This document shows positions 17,325 through 26,700 of a stretch of 64,000 nt of DNA, piece after piece. Numbering within the stretch: position 1 is the stretch's first letter; every line of letters starts with the position of its first letter. Both the position numbers and the translations under genes were made by a program. The stretch spans positions 1 to 64,000 of the forward strand of contig DASPTQ010000283.1 of the NCBI GenBank assembly GCA_035623335.1, read 5' to 3'. Source of the DNA: JAFAGX01 sp035623335 (GTDB lineage: Bacteria; Acidobacteriota; Terriglobia; Terriglobales; Acidobacteriaceae). The notes below the pieces were generated by a model. The model ran no database searches. It was not told where the DNA came from and saw nothing but the letters and a program-made list of their open reading frames with translations.

Positions 17325-17548
17325 AGAGTTCGCAATCGGTCTTTTGAGTTAGCAGTATACATGGAGGCGAATACCGAGCGAATCCATTCCCCTCCGCACC
17401 ATCGACCATGCCTAACGGCCGGTATCCGCGTCATGGTTCTCAGCCTTACCGCCTCGGTTCCCGCAATCGGATCAGGAGCGAAGATTATACTGTACTCTTT
17501 CGCGACGGTAGAGCGACCAGTCTTTTAGGAAATCCCAGAAAGATAAAG

Positions 17549-18736
17549 ATGAAGAGAGAGCAGACCAAAGGCGGAGCTAGGAATCCCTCAGGGGAAGGCG
17601 TGAGCCGTCTCGAATACTTCGAGCAACGGAAAGATCGGATCATTGAAACCATTCGACAACTGGTGGAAGTCGAGTCCCCGAGTGACAGCAAAGCGGCGGT
17701 GGATCGGCTGGGCTCGATGCTGGCGGGCCGGTTCGAAGGGCTAGGTGGTCATGCGAAGTTACACCGCGCGGTCGACGTTGGCGATCACCTGCAGGTGGAC
17801 TTTTCGGGCAAGCGGAAGGTGAAGCCGTTATTGCTCTTAGGGCACCTCGATACCGTGTACCCCCTGGGGACACTCAAAGACATGCCGTACCGGTTGGCCG
17901 ATGGTCGACTGTGGGGACCGGGCAGCTTCGACATGAAATCCGGAATTGCCTTCATGCTCCATGCCATCGAAGCGCTGCGATCCTGGTACGAGGATGAACT
18001 GCCTCGACCTGTGACCGTGCTTCTGGTAGCCGATGAAGAACTGGGCAGCGAGACTTCCCGGCGCATCACAGAAAGTCTTGCCCAGAAATGCGCCGCCGTG
18101 CTGGTGCTCGAACCCTCGTTCGGACCCAGGGGGGCGGTGAAGACCGGCCGCAAGGGAGTAGGTGGATACACGTTGCGAGTGCGGGGAGCAGCGGCGCATT
18201 CGGGGCTGGATTTTGAAAAGGGCGAGAGCGCAATCCTCGAGCTGGCAAAGCAAATCGTCGCAATCTCGCGGATGACCGATATAAAACGAGGGATCACCCT
18301 GAATGTGGGAACGGTTCAGGGCGGAACTCGAGCCAATGTGATCCCGGCCGAGGCGAGCGCTGTCGTCGATGCGCGCGTCGCCAGAAGCAAGGACTTTTCT
18401 GCGCTCGACCGGAAATTGCGCGCTCTCAAGCCGTTCAATCGTAAGTGCAAGCTCGAGATCACGGGCGGGATCGAACGTCCTCCCCTGGAACGAAGCCCCG
18501 CGGTGGTCGCACTGTTTCACAAGGCCTTTGAGATAGCCAAGGGGCTTGGCTGGAAACTAGAGGAGGCTAGCGTGGGCGGCGGCTCGGATGGCAACTTTAC
18601 GGCAGCCCTCGGCCTCCCAACCTTGGACGGCTTGGGCGGGGTGGGCGAGGGCGCTCACGCTCCCCACGAATCCATCCTGATCTCCGAACTGCCCAGGCGA
18701 ACAGCCCTTGTGGCCGAGCTGATTGCGGCCATCTGA
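17549..18736 (+). CDS. M20 family metallopeptidase (carboxypeptidase G2-like)
   Basis: A 395-residue M20 peptidase. The first metal-binding motif is LLLGHLDTVYP, the bridging aspartate follows in GPGSFDMKSGIAFML, and the catalytic Glu-Glu pair is in VADEELGSETSRR. The dimerisation domain (KTGRKGVGGYTLRVRGAAAH) and the late histidine in GAHAPHE complete the set. Closest in layout to glutamate carboxypeptidases, which remove C-terminal glutamate from folates or peptides. Exact substrate is unknown. The start at 17549 is chosen over the upstream open frame, and a GTG at 17600 is possible. No signal peptide. Confidence 0.9.
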   Translation: MKREQTKGGARNPSGEGVSRLEYFEQRKDRIIETIRQLVEVESPSDSKAAVDRLGSMLAGRFEGLGGHAKLHRAVDVGDHLQVDFSGKRKVKPLLLLGHLDTVYPLGTLKDMPYRLADGRLWGPGSFDMKSGIAFMLHAIEALRSWYEDELPRPVTVLLVADEELGSETSRRITESLAQKCAAVLVLEPSFGPRGAVKTGRKGVGGYTLRVRGAAAHSGLDFEKGESAILELAKQIVAISRMTDIKRGITLNVGTVQGGTRANVIPAEASAVVDARVARSKDFSALDRKLRALKPFNRKCKLEITGGIERPPLERSPAVVALFHKAFEIAKGLGWKLEEASVGGGSDGNFTAALGLPTLDGLGGVGEGAHAPHESILISELPRRTALVAELIAAI

Positions 18737-18855
18737 GGGACACGGCACGAGCATTCCCGTTCGCCTCGCTAGGAGCGGGCTTTTGACTCCCCTCCCCCGG
18801 TGACCTAGAATTCCTAACAGTGGGGCCGGTTTAGCTGGCGCTCGCAGGAGGGTCT

Positions 18856-19026
18856 ATGGGAGAGGGCTTATTCTCGCCGCTGCACATACTACTGATTGTG
18901 GGCATTGCCCTCCTGCTGTTTGGGCCCAGCAAGTTCGCCGCGCTTGGAAAGGGCTTGGGGGAAGGCATCCGGAATTTCCGCTCGGCGATGAAGGAAGGCG
19001 AAAAGGAACAGGACAAAAAGTCCTGA
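18856..19026 (+). CDS. tatA: Sec-independent translocase protein TatA/E-like
   Basis: A short 56-residue gene. The product starts MGEGLFSPLHILLIVGIALL, continues LFGPSKFAALGKGLGEGIRN and ends with a short charged tail. One membrane helix, the FGP hinge and the amphipathic helix are exactly the TatA plan. A perfect AGGAGGG ribosome binding site lies at 18846-18852. TatA oligomers form the pore of the twin-arginine pathway, and a Tat substrate is encoded at 8122-9552. The tail is shorter than in E. coli TatA. No tatB or tatC is seen nearby. Confidence 0.93.
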   Translation: MGEGLFSPLHILLIVGIALLLFGPSKFAALGKGLGEGIRNFRSAMKEGEKEQDKKS

Positions 19027-19191
19027 GGATCTGGTTGTGCTACCCAAACAGGCTACTCCACATACTAGATCGCTTCGCGTCCCCTCTCAGGTCGATCGGA
19101 AGAGCAAAACCCAAGTCTGGCGACCGTCGTGGGCGGACGTTTCGCGACTGAGATCGCGTCCCCTCTTTCCGCAGATCTTCTAAATTGCCCT

Positions 19192-19509
19192 CTATTTTCC
19201 GTGTTGCTCAGCAGCCTTAGAAATCGAAGGACCGGCCTTGGCAAGGTCTTGCGAATTCATGACCGGCCGCAGCGAAACCTTGGCGTTGAAGGCAAGAAAC
19301 CAAGGCTCAGCGATCGCCGGAATCTGCGATGGGTCTTTCAGGTCGAATACAATCGAACACGAACGCTGGCCTTCGTCGTCGGCAAAAAAATAGGCCGCTT
19401 CCGGCTTGAGGTCTGCGACGATTCGTTCGACCGTCGGACCTAAGGTCCCGGCCTTGGCAGCGGCATTTCCGGCCTCCACGGGCACCGATACTCTCAGCAA
19501 CATTCGCAT
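19192..19509 (-). CDS. Small conserved hypothetical protein
   Basis: A 105-residue protein starting MRMLLRVSVPVEAGNAAAK, with a middle PEAAYFFADDEGQRS and ending near PWFLAFNAKVSLRPVMNSQD. I recognise it as a widespread small family of soil bacteria, often misnamed pantothenate synthetase in databases; it has no resemblance to PanC. The ferredoxin-like alternation of strands and helices suggests a dimeric alpha/beta-barrel fold, but that is inference. Start ATG 19509 has an AGGAG ribosome binding site. Confidence 0.75.
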   Translation of the reverse strand: MRMLLRVSVPVEAGNAAAKAGTLGPTVERIVADLKPEAAYFFADDEGQRSCSIVFDLKDPSQIPAIAEPWFLAFNAKVSLRPVMNSQDLAKAGPSISKAAEQHGK

Positions 19510-20174
19510 AGGGATTTTCTCCTGTTAGGCAAAGCCTGCGTATTATATACGAGTGTTTCTCGCGAGCGTCGTGCTCCACCGGGCTTTTGGACTACTTCTT
19601 CTGATACTCAATCAACACCAAATTCAATACCGATTTACCGCGAATCAACGCCAGGCTCTTGCCGTCGCGTGACCGCGGACAGGAGTAACCAACGGCCTCC
19701 TCGATGATTCGGTACTCGCGAATCACAAGGGTAGTTGATTTCGGTCGCAGACCAGCCGTCGTATCGTCACCTATAGTCTGGCGTGGAACCGGCTTCCTTT
19801 CGTACCGCACTACGAGAGCAAACTCGGTTCATAGGCCTTCCGGGGCAGTGCTGAAAAGTCCCGGGAGGCCTAGCAGAGTTGCTCCCTGGGGTTTAACCGT
19901 GCTCTGAAGCTGTGAACGCCGATCTCGACGCAGGCTTTCACACGCTGGCGCCCAACCCGCGAGTGTCGACAGAATCTTTTCGTCTAGACGAAATCGTGGA
20001 GGCGCATGGCACGATGGAGGAGAACCGGTCTGGGGGGAAGATTGTGGTTCTTACCTAACCGCAAACACCGCGTCCAGTCCGGGATTTATCCGCATTTCGC
20101 CAACCCTTCGGTTCCCACTCGCCGGTCCTGCATTCGTTGACTTGCCCAACTTTCCTAACGTAAGATGCGCGCAA
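19510..20174. other. Gene-poor interval with a strong hairpin
   Basis: About 660 bases lie between the small hypothetical gene and the kinase. The only notable frame is a 72-codon GTG-started one on the minus strand (19592-19810), without a ribosome binding site or recognisable family. An inverted repeat at 19832-19844 and 19860-19872 could form a 13-pair stem (one G-U) with a 15-base loop. There is no U-tract on either side. The kinase promoter is expected in the last 150 bases, but I cannot place it. Confidence 0.5.
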
Positions 20175-23150
20175 GTGATCGGCCAGAGCATTTCGCACTA
20201 CCGAATCGTCGAGAAGCTGGGCGGGGGCGGGATGGGTGTGGTCTACAAGGCCGAAGATACCCGGCTGCGTCGCTTCGTTGCTCTGAAGTTCCTACCCGAA
20301 GAAGTTTCGAAAGACCCGCAATCCCTGGCTCGATTTCAGCGCGAAGCGCAGGCGGCGTCGGCTCTGAACCATCCCAATATCTGCACCATCCACGACATCG
20401 GAGAGCACGAGGGCCGCGCCTTCATTGCCATGGAATTTCTCGACGGCATGACGATGAAGCACCTCATTGCGGGCCGTCCGTTAGAGACCGACCAGTTGTT
20501 GTCGCTGGCCATCGAAATCGCCGACGCGCTGGACGTGGCGCACTCCGAAGGCATCATTCACCGTGACATCAAGCCGGCCAATATTTTTGTCACCAAGCGC
20601 GGACACGCCAAGATTCTGGACTTCGGCCTGGCGAAAGTGGCCGGTGCCGGGAGAAGCGAGGCCGATGCCACCTTGGCGACGATGGACGACGAACATCTGA
20701 CGAGTCCCGGGACGGCACTGGGAACCGTGGCCTATATGTCGCCCGAGCAGGCCAAGGGCAAGAAGCTCGATGGGCGCAGCGACCTGTTCTCGTTCGGAAC
20801 CGTGCTCTATGAAATGGCGACCGGCACCCTGCCCTTTCGGGGAGACACGTCGGCGGTGATCTTTAACGCAATTCTGGAGCGGGCACCCACGCCCCCGCTT
20901 CGGCTGAACCCGGAAATTTCTGCCGAACTGGAGCGGATCATCAACCGTGCCTTGGAGAAGGACCGGGACCTGCGCTACCAGCATGCCTCCGACATGCGCG
21001 CCGAGCTGCAGCGGTTGAAGCGGGATTCTGGGTCGGGGAAGAAAGTGCTGGCGGAGGAGCCGCCGCCGGAAGCTGCTGTTTCGAGTGCTTCGCCGCGGCC
21101 AGGTCAACGCGCCAGTGGATCGTCGAAGGCCGTGGCAGTCGACGCACCGACTCCTCAGGCAGAGCCAGTCTCGAGCGCGCCCCACATCTCCGCTCACCTA
21201 CCTTCGTCGGGAACCGGCCAAGGCCCGCTTGCCGGGAGAAGCTTTCCCTCCCAGTGGTATTGGCTGGTGGCAGGGCTTCTGCTAGCAGCAGGAGCGTTGG
21301 GCACATGGTATTGGCGCTCGCGGGGGAGTCAGAAGCTGACGGAGAAAGATTCCATCCTGCTCGCAGACTTTGTGAACACCACGGGCGATCCGGTATTCGA
21401 CGGCACGCTAAAGCAGGCGCTGGCGGTCGTGCTCGAGCAATCTCCCTATCTGAATATCGTGCCCGATCAAACCGTCCGGAAGGCCTTGCAATTCATGGGG
21501 CGCCCCGCGGATGAACGGGTCACGGGCAGCGTGGCGCGCGAGATCTGCGTGCGCGAGCACATCAAGGCCATGCTGAGCGGCTCGATAGCGTCGCTCGGCA
21601 ACCAATATGTAGTCGCTCTCGATGCCACCAACTGCGCCACCGGAGATTCGCTCGCCCGAGAGCAGGTGACCGCAGCGACCAAAGAAGCGGTGCTTTCTTC
21701 GGTAGGAAAAGCTGCCTCCACCCTGCGCGGCAAACTGGGCGAGTCGCTGGCCTCGATTCAGAAGTTCGACACTCCCGTGACCGAAGCGACCACGTCGTCG
21801 CTCGAAGCCTTGAAGGCGTATGCCGCCGGCGACGAGATGCGCAACGGCGGTGGCGAGGCCGAATCCATCCCTCTGTACCAGCACGCCATTGAACTGGATC
21901 CCAATTTCGCCATGGCCTATGCTCGTCTCTCTGCCGTTTATAACAACCTGCTCGAAGAGGATCGAGCCATGGACATGGCGAAGAAGGCCTTTGACTTGCG
22001 GGAACGCGTGAGTGAACGCGAGCGGTTCTACATCGACGACCACTTTTATACAGTCAACGGTGACATCGAGAAGGACAAGCAAACCCTGGTGTTGGCCATC
22101 AGCACCTATCCGAACGATTCCACTGCCTACGCCAACCTGGCGCTGATCTACAACGTTTATTACGGGCAGTTTGACAAGGCCATTGGGCTGGCGAATGACT
22201 TTACTCGCCTCGAACCCACAGCTCCCTTCGGCTATGTGCATGCGGCAGGGCCTTACATGGCTCTCAACCGCCTCGAGGAGGCCCGATCGACCCTGCAAAG
22301 GGCGGTCGACACCAAGGCTGACAACTTATTCGTTCACGAACTGCTGTACGACTTAGCGTTCCTGAACGGCGATGCCGATGGCATGCAGCGCCAAATGCAA
22401 TGGGCAGAGGGAAAATCCAGTGAATACTTGTTGCTCGACGCGGCCGCACAAGCGGCCGCCTCGCACGGTCAGATGCATCGGGGTGAGGAATTGATACGAC
22501 ACTCGGTGCAGGTAACCGACCGGCTGGGTTTCAAGGAAACAACGGCGTTCATGCAGGCAGATTGGGCCTGGACCCAGGCCGAGGTGGGAAATGCTTCCTC
22601 GGCGCGGGAGGCGGTGGCAGCCAGTACCGCCCTGGCGCATAATCGCGCCAACCTGCGACCCGCGGCCGTGGCTTTGGCCCTGACCGGAGACGTCAGTCAT
22701 CCCCAGGCCATGATGGACGAGTTGGGGAGGCGGTTCCCCTCGGACACGATTCTCCATAATGTGGGAATTCCCGGCGTGTCCGCCCTGGTGGCCATCAATC
22801 GCAAGACTCCCGACCAGGCCATCGCGGCTCTGCAGTCCGCGACACCCTATGAGTTGGGTGCCGGCATTTTCCCCTTCCCCACCTACGTTCGAGGTCTGGT
22901 TTACTTGCAGGCAAAACGCGGCCCGGAAGCGGCGGTAGAATTTCAGAAAATCGTGGATCATCGCGGTATCAGTCCGACCGCGCCCGAGCATTCGCTCGCC
23001 AAACTGGGCCTGGGCCGCGCCTATCAGATGACGGGCGACACGGGCAAGGCCAAGGCTGCCTACCAGGATTTCTTCGCCTTATGGAAAGACGCCGACCCCG
23101 ACATCCCCATCCTGAAAGATGCCAAGGCGGAATACACAAAATTACAGTAA
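20175..23150 (+). CDS. Membrane Ser/Thr protein kinase with C-terminal TPR domain
   Basis: A product of 991 residues from the GTG at 20175, where the conserved IGQSISHYRIVEKLGGGGMG begins (an earlier TTG at 20142 is in frame). The cytoplasmic Hanks-type kinase has the glycine loop at 16-21, Lys38 in VALKFL, HRD at 129-131, DFG at 149-151 and the MSPEQAKGKKLDGRSDLFS loop, so it looks active. A proline-rich juxtamembrane part leads to one membrane helix at about 361-383 (WYWLVAGLLLAAGAL). The periplasmic or external half has an N-terminal alpha/beta part (DSILLADFVNTTGDPVFDGT) and many TPR-like repeats. This kinase type is very common in Acidobacteriota. Its ligand is unknown. Confidence 0.92.
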   Translation: MIGQSISHYRIVEKLGGGGMGVVYKAEDTRLRRFVALKFLPEEVSKDPQSLARFQREAQAASALNHPNICTIHDIGEHEGRAFIAMEFLDGMTMKHLIAGRPLETDQLLSLAIEIADALDVAHSEGIIHRDIKPANIFVTKRGHAKILDFGLAKVAGAGRSEADATLATMDDEHLTSPGTALGTVAYMSPEQAKGKKLDGRSDLFSFGTVLYEMATGTLPFRGDTSAVIFNAILERAPTPPLRLNPEISAELERIINRALEKDRDLRYQHASDMRAELQRLKRDSGSGKKVLAEEPPPEAAVSSASPRPGQRASGSSKAVAVDAPTPQAEPVSSAPHISAHLPSSGTGQGPLAGRSFPSQWYWLVAGLLLAAGALGTWYWRSRGSQKLTEKDSILLADFVNTTGDPVFDGTLKQALAVVLEQSPYLNIVPDQTVRKALQFMGRPADERVTGSVAREICVREHIKAMLSGSIASLGNQYVVALDATNCATGDSLAREQVTAATKEAVLSSVGKAASTLRGKLGESLASIQKFDTPVTEATTSSLEALKAYAAGDEMRNGGGEAESIPLYQHAIELDPNFAMAYARLSAVYNNLLEEDRAMDMAKKAFDLRERVSERERFYIDDHFYTVNGDIEKDKQTLVLAISTYPNDSTAYANLALIYNVYYGQFDKAIGLANDFTRLEPTAPFGYVHAAGPYMALNRLEEARSTLQRAVDTKADNLFVHELLYDLAFLNGDADGMQRQMQWAEGKSSEYLLLDAAAQAAASHGQMHRGEELIRHSVQVTDRLGFKETTAFMQADWAWTQAEVGNASSAREAVAASTALAHNRANLRPAAVALALTGDVSHPQAMMDELGRRFPSDTILHNVGIPGVSALVAINRKTPDQAIAALQSATPYELGAGIFPFPTYVRGLVYLQAKRGPEAAVEFQKIVDHRGISPTAPEHSLAKLGLGRAYQMTGDTGKAKAAYQDFFALWKDADPDIPILKDAKAEYTKLQ

Positions 23151-23297
23151 TTCCTTCGCTGCGGCCGGAGAGCATTCGAAGAGGTTGCGGTCTTTCCTCA
23201 CTCCGCCGAGAATTTGCCCTTTATCCACCTTCGGCCCCATCTCGTGCGTGCTCTATAACGCAACCGTAGCCGATACTATGGGCGAAGGGGAGAGCCT

Positions 23298-23807
23298 ATG
23301 AAGGGTGGAGAATCGCCGTTGCTGGAGTTGCTTTATGGGAAAGGTGCTCATGTCAGCCCGCTCGCCTGCGTTGAGGATCTCTCCGCGGAATTGGCGGGTT
23401 CGATGGTAAGCGGGTTTCCCTATTCCATCTCGCAAATTCTCGGGCATTTGAACTATTGGATGGAGTACGACTTTGAGAGAATCGACGGCCAGGCAGCGCC
23501 CTACCCGGCGTGCGCAGCCGACAGCTGGCCGAGGGAAGCAAAGCCTGCCGGAGAAACCGCATGGCGTGGCGAAGTATTGCGCTTCGCGGAAAACTTGCGG
23601 GCAATCGAGCGACTGGCAAACTCTGATGTGGAAGTGCTGAAGAGGCCCGTGGAGACAACCACGCCCGCCCACGCCGGACAGTCCAACTCGGTAGAAGCCG
23701 TGCTTTGGCAGACCATCGCCCACAACAGCTACCATGTCGGGCAGATCGTTTTGCTCCGGCGATTCCTAAAGGCGTGGCCTCCACCAGCGGGTGGCGATAC
23801 TTGGTAA
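23298..23807 (+). CDS. DinB family protein
   Basis: A 169-residue DinB-like four-helix protein, the second in the window. The metal-site histidines are in SQILGHLNYWMEYDF and TIAHNSYHVGQIVLL. A GGGAG ribosome binding site precedes the ATG at 23298. Function within the superfamily is unknown. It stands alone between the kinase and maf. Confidence 0.85.
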   Translation: MKGGESPLLELLYGKGAHVSPLACVEDLSAELAGSMVSGFPYSISQILGHLNYWMEYDFERIDGQAAPYPACAADSWPREAKPAGETAWRGEVLRFAENLRAIERLANSDVEVLKRPVETTTPAHAGQSNSVEAVLWQTIAHNSYHVGQIVLLRRFLKAWPPPAGGDTW

Positions 23808-23908
23808 GTTATGGCGTGGAACAGGATTCACCCTTTACCATTGTTCTTCCCGCCTGTCAGGCCTGCTGTCCCTGGCAAAGATGTCAGCAACCAGGCGGCT
23901 CAACCGGA

Positions 23909-24538
23909 TCAGCCTAGCTCATAGTGATGTTCCCGGAGCATTTGCCAGACCAGCGACACCGGCAATCCCACAACGTTCGGGTAGTCTCCTTCGATCCGTG
24001 AGATCCAGCGGGACGCTATGCCTTGGATGGCGTAAGCCCCGGCCTTATCCATGGGTTCTCCGGTGGCGACATAGGAGCGAATCTCGCTTTCCGTGAGCGG
24101 ATCCATAGTGACGAGGGTAGCTTGCGAACGAACGTCGGGAGGAAAACCCGGACCCTGGAGACAGACCGCCGTGATCACCCGATGCGAACGCCCGCCGAGC
24201 AGGCGCAGCATGCGGCCGGCATCGTTTGGATCCTGGGGCTTGCCCAGGATTTGCCCGTCCACGACCACCACCGTATCGGCGCCAAGGACAAAGTTGCCGA
24301 GCCAGGGCTCGCCGACCGCCGAAGCTTTTTCCCGAGCCAGGCGCTCGGCAAAAGCTCGCGCCTCCTCGCCCGGCTGGGGGACTTCTGGAATGTCGACAGG
24401 ATGGCTGATGAACGCGATACCGGCATTGCGAAGAAGCTCTTGCCGGCGGGGAGACGCGGAAGCAAGAACCAACACTAGCGGCTCCCGACCAGAACAAGCC
24501 CATGGCGAGGACGCTGGGCTCGAAATGCGCGCATGCAC
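23909..24538 (-). CDS. maf: Maf-like nucleotide pyrophosphatase
   Basis: A 209-residue Maf/YhdE protein that hydrolyses non-canonical or canonical nucleoside triphosphates and has been tied to septum control. Landmarks are LVLASASPRRQELLRNAG, GADTVVVVDGQILGKPQD, and the C-terminal GAYAIQGIASRWISRIEGD with GLPVSLV. About 20 residues precede the usual start, so a shorter start is possible. It is divergent from lepA. Confidence 0.93.
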   Translation of the reverse strand: MHARISSPASSPWACSGREPLVLVLASASPRRQELLRNAGIAFISHPVDIPEVPQPGEEARAFAERLAREKASAVGEPWLGNFVLGADTVVVVDGQILGKPQDPNDAGRMLRLLGGRSHRVITAVCLQGPGFPPDVRSQATLVTMDPLTESEIRSYVATGEPMDKAGAYAIQGIASRWISRIEGDYPNVVGLPVSLVWQMLREHHYELG

Positions 24539-24700
24539 TCTCCCAGAACGCAGAAAAACAGAATTCTACCGAAATTCAAGGGCGGCCAAGTCGGCGAGAG
24601 AGCACGCCAACCGCGGAAAGCTGCCCGGTGTTGCCCGACACGTCGCAACCGAGGCCCGTCTTTCACCCCTGTTAGAATCACCTGGTGAAGCCCCAAGGCC

Positions 24701-26506
24701 ATGGATCCCGCCTTTCTTCGTAATTTTGCCATCATCGCCCATATTGACCACGGGAAGTCTACGCTTGCCGACCGTTTGCTGGAATTGACCGGTGCCCTGA
24801 CGGCGCGCGAAATGCAAGCCCAGGTGCTCGATTCCATGGATCTTGAGCGGGAGCGGGGCATCACCATCAAAGCTCACGCCGTCCGCATGATGTACACCGC
24901 CAAAGATGGCCAGCGCTATCAGCTCAACCTGCTCGATACCCCCGGCCACGTGGATTTCTCTTACGAAGTCTCGCGTTCTCTGGCTTCGTGCGAGGGCGCC
25001 TTGCTGGTGGTCGATGCCTCGCAGGGGGTCGAAGCCCAAACCTTGGCGAACTCTTATCTGGCGATCAATCACGGCCTGGAGATTATTCCCGTGATCAACA
25101 AGATTGACTTGCCCAGCGCCGACATCGAGCGAACCAAAGAAATGATCGAAGGCGCGGTAGGTCTCGATGCATCCGACGCCATGCTGATCAGCGCAAAGAC
25201 CGGTCAAGGGGTGGCCGAGCTGCTCGAAGCGATCGTCCGGCGAATCCCCCCGCCGAAGGGCAATCCGGAGGGGCGGTTGCAAGCCCTGGTTTTTGACTCG
25301 TGGTTCGACGCTTACCGGGGAGTCATCGTGCTCGCCCGTGTCATGGAGGGCACGCTCAAGAAAGGGCAGAAGATCCGCCTCTGGTCAAACGGCCGGGTAT
25401 TTGAGGTCGAGACTCTCGGGGTACACACCCCAAAGCCCGTCGATGTAGAGGAGCTTCGCGCCGGGGAAGTCGGCTTCCTGATTGCCAATATCAAGAACGT
25501 GGCCGACACCAAAATCGGAGACACCATCACCGATGACGCCCACCCCGCCCTCGAGCCTCTGCCGGGCTTCGAAGATATCAAACCCATGGTGTTCGCCGGT
25601 CTTTATACGGTGGATGCCCACGAGCACACGCAACTGCGGGAGGCCCTCGAAAAGTTGCGGCTCAACGATGCCTCTTTCTTTTTTGAGCCGGAAAGCTCGG
25701 TGGCTCTGGGTTTTGGCTTCCGCTGCGGTTTTCTGGGGCTCCTGCACATGGAAATCATTCAGGAGCGCCTCGAGCGTGAATTCAACCTCGACCTGATCAC
25801 CACCGCCCCGGGGGTGCGTTACCGGATCACCAAGACGAGCGGGGAGGTCGTGGCCGTCGATAATCCTTCGCGCTGGCTGCCGCAGAGCGAAATTGCCAAG
25901 GTGGAGGAACCGGTGATCCTGGCCACCATTCTGACCAACGAAGAATATGTCGGGGGGATTCTGGCTTTGGTCGAAGAGAAGCGGGGCAAACAAAAGAGCT
26001 TCGAATACGTGAGTTCGGCGCGGGTCATGCTGCAGTATGAGCTTCCCCTCAATGAAATCGTTTTAGACTTCTACGATCGTCTCAAGTCCGTGTCGCGCGG
26101 CTACGCCTCGCTCGATTACCACCTCTCGGGTTATTGGGAGTCGCCCATGGTCAAGCTTGATGTGCTGGTTGCGGGAGAACCGGTCGATGCCTTGTCGGTG
26201 ATCGTGCACCGGGATTTTGCCTACGAACGCGGCCGGGCCCTCACGGCCAAGATGAGGGAGCTCATTCCACGGCAGATGTTTGAAGTGGCGATTCAGGCCT
26301 CGGTGGGAGCAAAGATCATCGCCCGGGAAACCGTGCCCGCCATGCGCAAGAATGTCTTGGCCAAGTGTTACGGGGGCGACATCACCCGCAAACGCAAGTT
26401 GCTCGAGAAGCAAAAGGAAGGCAAGAAGCGGATGAAGCGAATCGGGCGGGTGGACATTCCCCAAGAAGCATTCTTGGCGGTGCTGAAAGTGGGCGAGGAA
26501 ACCTAG
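24701..26506 (+). CDS. lepA: Elongation factor 4 (LepA) GTPase
   Basis: A 601-residue translational GTPase that binds ribosomes and back-translocates or aids assembly. The G domain has FAIIAHIDHGKSTLADRL (G1), RERGITIKAH (switch 1), LLDTPGHVDF (G3) and NKIDLPSA (G4). The EF-G-like domains follow, and the unique C-terminal domain ends CYGGDITRKRKLLEKQKEGK. Length equals the family norm. It reads away from maf, leaving about 160 bases for a promoter. Confidence 0.98.
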   Translation: MDPAFLRNFAIIAHIDHGKSTLADRLLELTGALTAREMQAQVLDSMDLERERGITIKAHAVRMMYTAKDGQRYQLNLLDTPGHVDFSYEVSRSLASCEGALLVVDASQGVEAQTLANSYLAINHGLEIIPVINKIDLPSADIERTKEMIEGAVGLDASDAMLISAKTGQGVAELLEAIVRRIPPPKGNPEGRLQALVFDSWFDAYRGVIVLARVMEGTLKKGQKIRLWSNGRVFEVETLGVHTPKPVDVEELRAGEVGFLIANIKNVADTKIGDTITDDAHPALEPLPGFEDIKPMVFAGLYTVDAHEHTQLREALEKLRLNDASFFFEPESSVALGFGFRCGFLGLLHMEIIQERLEREFNLDLITTAPGVRYRITKTSGEVVAVDNPSRWLPQSEIAKVEEPVILATILTNEEYVGGILALVEEKRGKQKSFEYVSSARVMLQYELPLNEIVLDFYDRLKSVSRGYASLDYHLSGYWESPMVKLDVLVAGEPVDALSVIVHRDFAYERGRALTAKMRELIPRQMFEVAIQASVGAKIIARETVPAMRKNVLAKCYGGDITRKRKLLEKQKEGKKRMKRIGRVDIPQEAFLAVLKVGEET

Positions 26507-26700
26507 CTATGGTGGCGTAGCCTTCCGTCTGGTTCTTTGCCATCCGTGTTCGCGCAATCCTGCGCCCCTGGTCCTCAGCCGCCTCTAAGACCCCAAGTTA
26601 CCAACGATTGGGCCAGCGGAATTCGCGGTTCCCTAACAATGCTATTGTGACTTTAGGCCATGGGCCGGGCCTCCGGCCCACACCCTGGTCGAGGTTTCCT

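Noticed and set aside
19592..19810. 72-codon frame on the minus strand
   Set aside because: GTG start without a ribosome binding site, no recognisable family, in a non-coding-looking gap.
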